Below, in pieces: positions 18,528 to 25,780 of a stretch of 64,000 nucleotides of DNA (positions within the stretch are counted from its first letter, which is position 1; every line of letters begins with the position of its first letter). The stretch is from the NCBI GenBank assembly GCA_958296295.1, contig OY282460.1, forward strand, positions 682,001-746,000, given 5' to 3'. Under the pieces are notes generated by a model, which saw only the letters and a program-made list of their open reading frames with translations, ran no database searches and was not told the origin of the DNA. Both the position numbers and the translations under genes were made by a program. Source of the DNA: an uncultured Pseudomonadales bacterium (lineage in GTDB: Bacteria > Pseudomonadota > Gammaproteobacteria > Pseudomonadales > Azotimanducaceae).

Positions 18528-19547
18528 TTGCGCCGTTTCCGTTGCACCTGCGGCAACACGGTGTACTTCGAGAACGACCGCTGCCTCGAATGCGGGCGCA
18601 GCCTGGCGTTCGATCCCGCGAAGATGGCGATGCGCCCGCTTGCCGCGCACGAGAGCTACTGCGCCAGCCACGCTTCACCCGGCACTTGCAATTGGCTGTC
18701 CACGAACGGCGGCTACTGCTTCGCCTGCCGGCTCAACGAGGTGGTGCCGGATCTCGGCGTGCCTCGACGGGTGGAACTCTTCGCCGAAGTGGAAAGAGCG
18801 AAACGTCGGCTGCTGTTCACGGTGTTCGCGCTGCGCCTGCCCGTGGAGGGGCGTTCGACGCGCCCGGACGGCCTGGCGTTTCGGATTCTGGCGGATGCGC
18901 GTCTCGACGGCGGGACGCTGGACGCGGCGGCGGACGAAGCGGTGCTGACGGGCCACGCCGAAGGCAGCATCACCATCAACCTGTTGGAGGCTGATCCGTA
19001 TCTGCGCGAGCGAATGCGGGCGCGGATGAACGAGCCGTACCGAACCTTGCTCGGCCATTTTCGCCACGAGTCCGGCCATTACTACTGGCGCGAGTTGGTG
19101 GCGCCGGGGGACATCGCCGGCTTTCGCGCGTTGTTCGGCGACGAACGCCTGCCCTACCGCGAAAGCATGGAGGTCTACTACCGGGACGGGCCGCGCGCCG
19201 ATTGGTCGGAGCGGCATGTGGCCGCCTACGCGGCGAGCCACCCGTGGGAGGACTTCGCCGAGTGCTGGGCGCACTACTTGCACATTTGCGACACCCTTGA
19301 GACGGCCGCGGACGCGGGTTTGGGTTTTGACGGGAAGCCGTTTCCCGATCCTGCGCGCGAAGGCGTGGCGGTGGACGATCTGGTGCGCGTTTGGCAACGC
19401 TTCGGCCCGGCGTTGAACGATCTCAACCGCAGCATGGGCCTGCCGGACGCCTATCCGTTCGCCTTGCCGCCGCCGGTGCAGGACAAGCTGCGTTTCGTTC
19501 ATGAACTGATCCGCCGCGCCGGCGCCGGCGCCCCGCCATGCCCGTGA
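18528..19547 (+). CDS. Putative zinc-binding metallopeptidase with N-terminal zinc ribbon
   Basis: Predicted cytoplasmic zinc peptidase of the DUF2248/Peptidase_Mx type, 339 aa. The N-terminus has paired Cys (RCTCGNTVYFENDRCLECG), a zinc-ribbon, followed by SLAFDP. A further Cys set is CNWLSTNGGYCFAC. The peptidase core has HESGHYYW near residue 180, an HExxH zincin motif in which Glu is catalytic, with DFAECWAHYLHICDTLETA downstream as the third-ligand region. The start is TTG 18528, chosen because the family starts just before this Cys pair. It overlaps the ATP-grasp gene by 10 nt, so they are likely one operon. A 13-bp palindrome at 18472-18484 precedes it. Confidence 0.85.
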   Translation: MRRFRCTCGNTVYFENDRCLECGRSLAFDPAKMAMRPLAAHESYCASHASPGTCNWLSTNGGYCFACRLNEVVPDLGVPRRVELFAEVERAKRRLLFTVFALRLPVEGRSTRPDGLAFRILADARLDGGTLDAAADEAVLTGHAEGSITINLLEADPYLRERMRARMNEPYRTLLGHFRHESGHYYWRELVAPGDIAGFRALFGDERLPYRESMEVYYRDGPRADWSERHVAAYAASHPWEDFAECWAHYLHICDTLETAADAGLGFDGKPFPDPAREGVAVDDLVRVWQRFGPALNDLNRSMGLPDAYPFALPPPVQDKLRFVHELIRRAGAGAPPCP

Positions 19548-21007
19548 ACTGGGGGGAATACCGCGCCGAGGGCTGCTGGGACGAGCTCGTCGCCGCGAAC
19601 GGGGGCGCCCGACCCGGCGCCGGCCCGCTGCTGGCGACGCTGGCGGGGCTCACGGACGAGCAGATGCGCGAGCACAGGGCCGCGGCCGAGCTCGCCATCC
19701 GCGCCATGGGCATCACCTTCACCGTGTACGACGGCGAGGCCGACATCGACCGCGAATGGCCGTTCGACATCGTGCCGCGTCTCATACGCAGCGACGAATG
19801 GCGCCAGATCGCTCGCGGCCTCCGACAGCGCGTGCGGGCCCTCAACGCCTTCATCAACGACACCTACCATTCGCGGCGCTTCCTGCGCGAGAGCGACATG
19901 CCCGCCGAATACGTCCTCAATTCCCGCGAGTACCGTCAGCGTTGCGTCGGCATCGATCCGCCGCACGGCGTGTGGGCGCACGTCTGCGGCTCGGATCTGG
20001 TGCGCGACGAGACCGGCAAGATCCACGTGCTGGAGGACAACCTGCGCGTGCCGAGCGGCGTCTCCTACATGCTGGAGAACCGCGGCGTGATGAAACGGGT
20101 CTTCCCCGAACTGTTCGAGCACTACGGCGTTCACCCGGTGGACGACTACCCCGGTTTGCTCTCCGCCTGCCTGCGCTCGCTGGCCCCGCGCGCGCAGACG
20201 GCGCCGCGCGTCGCCGTGTTGACGCCGGGCATCCACAACTCGGCGTATTTCGAGCACGCCTACCTGGCCCGCGAGATGGCGGCGGATCTGGTGGAAGGCC
20301 AAGACCTGGTCGTCGGCGACGACGATTGCGTGTACATGAAGACCGTCGAGGGGCTGGTGCGCGTGGACGTGATCTACCGCCGCGTGGACGACACCTTCCT
20401 CGATCCCAAAGCGTTCCGCCCGGACTCGCTGCTCGGCGTGGCGGGCCTCGTGCGGGCGTGGCAGGCCGGCAACGTGGCGCTGGCGAACGCGCCGGGCTGC
20501 GGCGTCGCGGACGACAAGGTGATCTACACCTATGTGCCGGACATGATCCGCTTCTTCTTGGCCGAAGAGCCGATCCTGCCCAACGTGCCGACCTACCGTT
20601 GCGTGGAAAAGAGCCAGCGCGACCACGTGCTGGCCAACATGCGGGACTTGGTGGTGAAACCCGCCAACGAATCCGGCGGCTACGGCATTCTCATCGGCCC
20701 GCAGTCCACCCGCAAGGAGCGCGAGGACTGCGCCCGCGCCGTGCGCGCCAATCCACGCAATTTCATCGCGCAACCCATGCTCACGCTCTCCACCGCGCCG
20801 ACGTTGGTGGCCGGCAACGCTATCGAACCGCGGCACTTGGATCTGCGCCCGTTCGTGCTCTCGGGCGAGCGCGTCGAGGTGACCACCGGCGGCCTCACCC
20901 GCGTGGCGCTGCGCAAGGGCTCGACGGTGGTGAACTCCTCCCAGGGCGGCGGCAGCAAGGACACGTGGGTGATCGAGTCCTGGGCGTCGGATCGAGAGGC
21001 GCGATGA
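19538..21007 (+). CDS. Circularly permuted ATP-grasp protein (DUF404/407 type)
   Basis: Predicted carboxylate-amine ligase of the circularly permuted ATP-grasp family, 489 aa. Recognised by HVCGSDLVRDETGKIHVLED, NLRVPSGVSYMLENR, VVGDDDCVYMKTVEGLVRVD, the DVIYRRVDDTFLDP block and DLVVKPANESGGYGI, where Lys and the Gly-rich loop bind ATP. Comparative genomics in the literature predicts that this family and its alpha-E partners make or attach small peptides, but no substrate is known to me. It is sandwiched between the zinc peptidase (10 nt overlap) and the alpha-E gene (4 nt overlap), so all three are probably translated together. Confidence 0.9.
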   Translation: MPVNWGEYRAEGCWDELVAANGGARPGAGPLLATLAGLTDEQMREHRAAAELAIRAMGITFTVYDGEADIDREWPFDIVPRLIRSDEWRQIARGLRQRVRALNAFINDTYHSRRFLRESDMPAEYVLNSREYRQRCVGIDPPHGVWAHVCGSDLVRDETGKIHVLEDNLRVPSGVSYMLENRGVMKRVFPELFEHYGVHPVDDYPGLLSACLRSLAPRAQTAPRVAVLTPGIHNSAYFEHAYLAREMAADLVEGQDLVVGDDDCVYMKTVEGLVRVDVIYRRVDDTFLDPKAFRPDSLLGVAGLVRAWQAGNVALANAPGCGVADDKVIYTYVPDMIRFFLAEEPILPNVPTYRCVEKSQRDHVLANMRDLVVKPANESGGYGILIGPQSTRKEREDCARAVRANPRNFIAQPMLTLSTAPTLVAGNAIEPRHLDLRPFVLSGERVEVTTGGLTRVALRKGSTVVNSSQGGGSKDTWVIESWASDREAR

Positions 21008-21984
21008 GCGCCGTCCTCTCCCGCGTGGCCCAGCGAACCTACTGGCTTGGCCGGTATTTGGAGCGGGGCGACGCCACCGGCCGGCTGGTCACCGTCAACG
21101 CCAACCTGCTGATGGATCTCCCGGTGCGGTTGCCGCTCGGCTGGTATCCGTTGATCGCCATCACCGGCGCCGAGGGGCTGTTCCGCGAGCTGTACCCGCA
21201 CGACGCGGCGCAGTCCGAACGCACCGTGTGTCGTTTTCTCACCTCGGACGCGCGCAATCCCGGCGCCATCATCAGGTCGCTCGCCGCCGCCAGGGACAAC
21301 GCCCGCAACGTTCGCGAGACCATGCCGCGGTCCACCTTCGAGTACATCAACGAGCTTTACCTGTACGCGCGATCCACCTTGCCGGCCGCCACTTCGCGCA
21401 CGCTCCGCGGCGAGGCGCTGGACGGCATCAGCCGCCGCGTGCAGCAGTTGGAGGGTTTTCTTTCGCAGAACATGCTGCACGACATGCATTGGGAGATACT
21501 GCGCCTTGGCAATCATCTCGAGCGTGCCGACATGACCACGCGCATTCTGGACGTGCGTTCCGCGGATCTGTTCGCCGGCCGCCACGATCTGGCGCCGTTC
21601 GAGGACATCCAGTGGCGCAGCGTGTTGCGGTCCGCCTACGCGATGCAGCCCTACAACGCTTCGGTGCGCGGGCCGGTCACCGCCGCCGGCGCCTTGGAGT
21701 TTCTGTTCAAGGACGAGCGGCTGCCCCGCTCCTATCTGCGCTGCCTGCGCTCGGTGCGCCGCAGCCTGCTCTCGCTGCCGCGCCGCCAACGTCCGCTGCG
21801 GCTGTGCGCCGAGGCTGTCGGCATGATCGAAGCGACCGACGTCGGCCGGCTCGCTCTGGCCGGCCAAAGCGCCGAACTGCACGCCTTCATCGACAGCTGC
21901 CAAGCTCGCATCGGCGAGCTGCACGCGGCCATCGCGCGCGCCTATTTCGACGTTCCGGCCGCGCGCGCCGGGAGCAAGGCGTGA
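21004..21984 (+). CDS. Alpha-E domain protein (DUF403)
   Basis: All-alpha protein of the alpha-E family, 326 aa, the regular partner of circularly permuted ATP-grasp ligases. The N-terminal block SRVAQRTYWLGRYLERGDAT is diagnostic, and conserved positions recur later (DARNPGAIIRSLAAARDNAR, LRLGNHLERADMTTRILDVR). The biochemical role is unknown; a role with the ligase is inferred from gene pairing. The ATG overlaps the ATP-grasp stop (ATGA). The transglutaminase-like gene that often follows is absent; the next genes are for lipid A export and synthesis. Confidence 0.9.
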   Translation: MSAVLSRVAQRTYWLGRYLERGDATGRLVTVNANLLMDLPVRLPLGWYPLIAITGAEGLFRELYPHDAAQSERTVCRFLTSDARNPGAIIRSLAAARDNARNVRETMPRSTFEYINELYLYARSTLPAATSRTLRGEALDGISRRVQQLEGFLSQNMLHDMHWEILRLGNHLERADMTTRILDVRSADLFAGRHDLAPFEDIQWRSVLRSAYAMQPYNASVRGPVTAAGALEFLFKDERLPRSYLRCLRSVRRSLLSLPRRQRPLRLCAEAVGMIEATDVGRLALAGQSAELHAFIDSCQARIGELHAAIARAYFDVPAARAGSKA

Positions 21985-22052
21985 AGCAAGCGGTGCGGCG
22001 CGGCGCATGGCTGGCCCGCTGCCTTGGCCGGGCGCTCCGGGAAGGGTGAGCG

Positions 22053-24980
22053 ATGCCGGCTGAATCGCCAACGCCTCGGCCCGCCACGCTCCCGAAGGCC
22101 GAACCGCGGGCGAAGCGGCGCACGATTTTCAATGATTGGGCCACCTACCGCCGCCTGCTCGGCTACGTCGCCGGTCAGAAACGCTGGTTCGCCCTCGCTG
22201 TGGTCGGCTTTCTGTGTGCCGCGGTTGGCGAAATGGGCTTCGCCAAAGTGCTCGGTTTGATCGTGGACGCCGTGAGCGCCCCCACGCCGGCGCACATGTG
22301 GCTGTTCCCGGCGATGATGCTCGGCCTTGCGATCTTGCGCGCGTTCGGGTCCGTGGCGGGCGAGTACACGCTTTCGCGCATCTCCTTGCGGGCCATTCAC
22401 GTGATTCGTTCGCAGTTGTTTGAGCGTCTGCTGGTGTTGCCGAGCCGCTTCTACGACAAGAGCACCCAAGGCCATCTGGTGTCGCGAATGACGTTCACGA
22501 CCGGCCAACTGCGCGACACCACCGCGGACGCCTTGAAGGTGGTGGTGGCGGACGGCCTGAAGGTGGTGGCGTTCCTCGGTTTCATGCTCTACCAGAACTG
22601 GGCGCTGACGTTGGCGTTTTTCGTCGTCATGCCGCTCATGGGCTGCATGGTGCGCTTCGCCTCTCGTCGATTCCGCAGTTTGAGCAAGCGCATTCAGCGC
22701 TCCATGGGCGACGTCACGCACGTGACGTCCGAAGCGGTGAGCGGCTACCGGGAGATGCGCATCTTTGGCGGCCAAAAATACGAGCGGGATCGCTTCGGCG
22801 CCGCCAGCGACCAGAACCGGCGGCAGAACCTGAAGATGGCGGTCACCAAGTCCACCAGCGTGCAGGTGATCCAGTTTCTGGCCGCCGCGGCGCTCGCGGC
22901 ACTCGTTTGCCTGGTGTTCCAGCCCGGCATCGGCGGCGACATGACGCCGGGCGATCTGGTCACCTACCTGGGTATCGCCGGCGCCCTTGCGAATCCGATC
23001 AAGAAACTCTCGGAGGTCACCGAGCGGTTGCAGCGCGGGCTCTCGGCGGCGGACGAGATCTTCGCCCAGCTCGATGAGCGCGCGGAGCGGGACGCCGGTA
23101 CGCTGGCCGTCGACCGCGTGCGCGGCGAGATCCGGTTCGAGAACGTCTCCTTTGGCTACGGAGCGGATCGTCCGCCGGTGCTGCGCGATGTCTCGCTCAC
23201 GGTGCAACCGGGCCAAACGGTGGCGTTGGTCGGCCGCTCCGGGGCCGGCAAGACCACGCTGGCGAGCCTTATCGCGCGCTTTTACGAGCCGTCGAACGGC
23301 TGCATTCGGCTCGATGGCGTGCCACTGCCCGACTACCGGCTTTCGTGCCTGCGCCGTCAGATCGCTCTGGTCACCCAGAACGTGATGCTCTTCAACGACA
23401 CGTTGGCGAACAACATCGCCTACGGCGGATTGGCCGGCGCCGACCAGGCGGCGGTCGCCGCCGCCGTGGAGCGCGCCCACGCCAAGGGCTTCGTGGAAAA
23501 CCTGCCGGACGGCCTCGCGACGATCGTCGGCGACAACGGCGTGCTGCTTTCGGGCGGCCAACGCCAGCGCGTGGCCATCGCCCGAGCCTTGCTCAAAGAC
23601 GCGCCGGTGCTCATTTTGGACGAGGCCACATCCTCCTTGGACGCCGTCTCCGAGGCGCGGGTGCAAGCCGCGTTGGAGGAAGTGATGCGCGGCCGCACCA
23701 CCATCGTCATCGCGCATCGGCTGTCGACGGTGGAGCGGGCGGACGTGATCGCGGTGGTGGAGGACGGCGCGATTGTCGAAAGCGGCGACCACGCCTCGCT
23801 CATGGCGGCGGCCGGCCCCTACGCGAAACTGTACGAATCGCAATTCAAGCAAGACCGCGGCGCTGCGGCGCCGAGGAAGCCGAGGAAGAAGAAACGCTCC
23901 GCCGCGGCGTTGCCGGTGGCGACGACGTTCGAACCCTTGGTGCGTGGCTGGTACGACGGCCGTTTCTGGCCGCGGCTGTTGTGGCCGCTCGGCGCGTTGT
24001 TCGCCTGGTTCGCCGGCCGTCGCCGCCGGCGGTTTCTGCGCGGCACCGCCGCGGCTTGGCGGGCGTCCGTACCCGTGGTGGTGGTGGGCAACATCACCGT
24101 CGGCGGCACCGGCAAGACGCCGCTGGTGATTTGGCTGGCGCGTTGGCTTGCCGAACGCGGGCGGAAGCCGGGCGTGGTTTCGCGGGGCTACGGCGGCAAG
24201 GCGTCCTATCCGCTGCTTGTGAACCGGCAAACACCGGCTACGCGCTGCGGCGACGAGGCGGCCATGATCGCCCGCCGCGCCGGCTGCCCGGTGGCGGTGG
24301 ATCCGAACCGCCCGCGGGCCGTGCGGGCGTTGCTCGCGGGCGCGGACGTGGACATCGTGCTGGCCGACGACGGTTTGCAGCACTACGCCTTGGCGCGGGA
24401 CGTGGAGATCGCGGTCGTGGATGGCCAGCGCGGCGTGGGCAACGGCTTGTGCCTGCCCGCCGGCCCCCTGCGCGAGCCGGTGTCGCGGTTGCGCGCTTGC
24501 GATTGGGTCGTGGCCAACGGGGCCGCGCCGGGCGTCGTGGCGAACGAGTCCGTGATGGTGGCGGCGCCGCTCGCCTTGGTGAACCTGGCCACTGGCGAGC
24601 GCTCTTCGCCGGAGGACTTCGTGCAGCGGGCCGGTGTGGTGGAAGGCACCGTCGCCATCGCCGGCGTTGGCAACCCGGCGCGTTTCCAAGCGACTTTGGC
24701 CGGCATGGGCTTGGCGCCAACGCTGGTCGCCTTTCCCGACCACCATCGGCTCACGGCGGCCGACGTGGCAAGGCCGGACGCGGCGGCGGTCGTGATGACG
24801 GAAAAGGACGCGGAGAAGCTGCGAGATTCCGACCCGCCCCGCAACTGCTGGTACTTGGAGATCGAAATGCGCTTTGTGGCGCCGGTGGATGAAACCCTCT
24901 GCCGATTGTTCGCCGCCAAGGGTGTGGAGATCGGCCAGCCGAGGGCCGCCGAACCCGCTGTCGCCGCCGCCTCCGCGTGA
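22053..24980 (+). CDS. msbA-lpxK: MsbA-LpxK fusion: lipid A flippase joined to tetraacyldisaccharide 4'-kinase
   Basis: One uninterrupted 975 aa frame carries two lipid A enzymes. Residues about 1-600 are MsbA, the inner-membrane ABC flippase: transmembrane domain, Walker A LVGRSGAGKTTLASL near 395, signature LSGGQRQRVAIARAL, Walker B VLILDEATSSLDAVSE and H-loop IVIAHRLSTV. A basic linker (RKPRKKKRSAAA) follows. Residues about 626-975 are LpxK, which phosphorylates the 4' position of the lipid A disaccharide: WYDGRFWPRLLWPLGALF, Walker A NITVGGTGKTPLVIWL near 678 and DDGLQHYALARDVEI. In E. coli these are separate adjacent genes. An internal GTG near 23919 could allow separate LpxK translation. 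It overlaps kdsB by 4 nt. Confidence 0.92.
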   Translation: MPAESPTPRPATLPKAEPRAKRRTIFNDWATYRRLLGYVAGQKRWFALAVVGFLCAAVGEMGFAKVLGLIVDAVSAPTPAHMWLFPAMMLGLAILRAFGSVAGEYTLSRISLRAIHVIRSQLFERLLVLPSRFYDKSTQGHLVSRMTFTTGQLRDTTADALKVVVADGLKVVAFLGFMLYQNWALTLAFFVVMPLMGCMVRFASRRFRSLSKRIQRSMGDVTHVTSEAVSGYREMRIFGGQKYERDRFGAASDQNRRQNLKMAVTKSTSVQVIQFLAAAALAALVCLVFQPGIGGDMTPGDLVTYLGIAGALANPIKKLSEVTERLQRGLSAADEIFAQLDERAERDAGTLAVDRVRGEIRFENVSFGYGADRPPVLRDVSLTVQPGQTVALVGRSGAGKTTLASLIARFYEPSNGCIRLDGVPLPDYRLSCLRRQIALVTQNVMLFNDTLANNIAYGGLAGADQAAVAAAVERAHAKGFVENLPDGLATIVGDNGVLLSGGQRQRVAIARALLKDAPVLILDEATSSLDAVSEARVQAALEEVMRGRTTIVIAHRLSTVERADVIAVVEDGAIVESGDHASLMAAAGPYAKLYESQFKQDRGAAAPRKPRKKKRSAAALPVATTFEPLVRGWYDGRFWPRLLWPLGALFAWFAGRRRRRFLRGTAAAWRASVPVVVVGNITVGGTGKTPLVIWLARWLAERGRKPGVVSRGYGGKASYPLLVNRQTPATRCGDEAAMIARRAGCPVAVDPNRPRAVRALLAGADVDIVLADDGLQHYALARDVEIAVVDGQRGVGNGLCLPAGPLREPVSRLRACDWVVANGAAPGVVANESVMVAAPLALVNLATGERSSPEDFVQRAGVVEGTVAIAGVGNPARFQATLAGMGLAPTLVAFPDHHRLTAADVARPDAAAVVMTEKDAEKLRDSDPPRNCWYLEIEMRFVAPVDETLCRLFAAKGVEIGQPRAAEPAVAAASA

Positions 24981-25780
24981 GCTACCGCGTGGTCGTTCCG
25001 GCGCGGTTCGCCTCCACGCGGCTGCCGGGCAAGCCGCTTGCGGACTTGGGCGGCAAGCCGATGATCGTGCGGGTGGTGGAACAGGCGCGACGTTCCAAAG
25101 CCCAAAGCGTCGTGGTGGCCACGGACGACGACCGCGTTCTGCAGGCCGTGACGGACGCCGGCGCCGATGCAGTGATGACCCGTCCCGACCACGCTTCCGG
25201 TTCGGATCGCGTGATGGAAGTGGCGGCGAACGTCGGCTGGCGCGCCGACGACATCGTCGTGAACGTGCAAGGGGACGAGCCGTTCATGCCCCCGGAAGTG
25301 ATCGACCAGGTGGCCGCGCTGGTGGGCGAGGCCAGCGCGTGGCCGGCGCGGGCCTGTCGCGTTGCCACCCTGTGCGAACCCATCACGCGCCCGGCGGATG
25401 TTTTCGATCCGAACGTCGTGAAGGTGGTCGCCGACGAACGGGGGCGGGCGTTGTACTTCTCCCGGGCGCCGGTGCCTTGGGCCCGGGCCGACTTCGCGCA
25501 CGCCGCGGACAGCGCCGGCAAGACGCCGTGTCGATTGGGCGCCGGCTGGCGGCGCCATGTCGGCATCTACGCCTACCAGGTGGACGCGCTCAAGGAGTTC
25601 GTCGCTTGGCCTCCGGGCCACCTCGAACAGCTGGAGGCCCTCGAACAGTTGCGACTCTTGGAGCACGGGCGCGGCATCGCCGTTGCCGAGGCCCTTGCGC
25701 CCGTGCCGGGCGGAATCGACACGCCGGCGGACTTGGCCCGCGCCCGGGCGGTGTTGGCGGGGCGCCGGCCAAGCGAATGA
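24977..25780 (+). CDS. kdsB: 3-deoxy-manno-octulosonate cytidylyltransferase (KdsB)
   Basis: Activates Kdo to CMP-Kdo for LPS inner-core synthesis. It is 267 aa. The start SYRVVVPARFASTRLPGKPL is canonical, followed by VATDDDRVLQAV, MTRPDHASGSDRVMEV and VVNVQGDEPFMP, with YFSRAPVPW and HVGIYAYQVDALKEF in the C-terminal half. The start is GTG, overlapping the lpxK stop (GTGA), and its own stop overlaps the next gene (ATGA). This places it firmly in a lipid A/LPS transcript with the MsbA-LpxK fusion, matching the E. coli msbA-lpxK-kdsB order. Confidence 0.96.
   Translation: MSYRVVVPARFASTRLPGKPLADLGGKPMIVRVVEQARRSKAQSVVVATDDDRVLQAVTDAGADAVMTRPDHASGSDRVMEVAANVGWRADDIVVNVQGDEPFMPPEVIDQVAALVGEASAWPARACRVATLCEPITRPADVFDPNVVKVVADERGRALYFSRAPVPWARADFAHAADSAGKTPCRLGAGWRRHVGIYAYQVDALKEFVAWPPGHLEQLEALEQLRLLEHGRGIAVAEALAPVPGGIDTPADLARARAVLAGRRPSE

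Noticed and set aside
21942..24746. 934-codon open frame on the minus strand
   Set aside because: Antisense to the MsbA-LpxK gene; composition is His/Arg/Gln-rich and no domain is recognisable.
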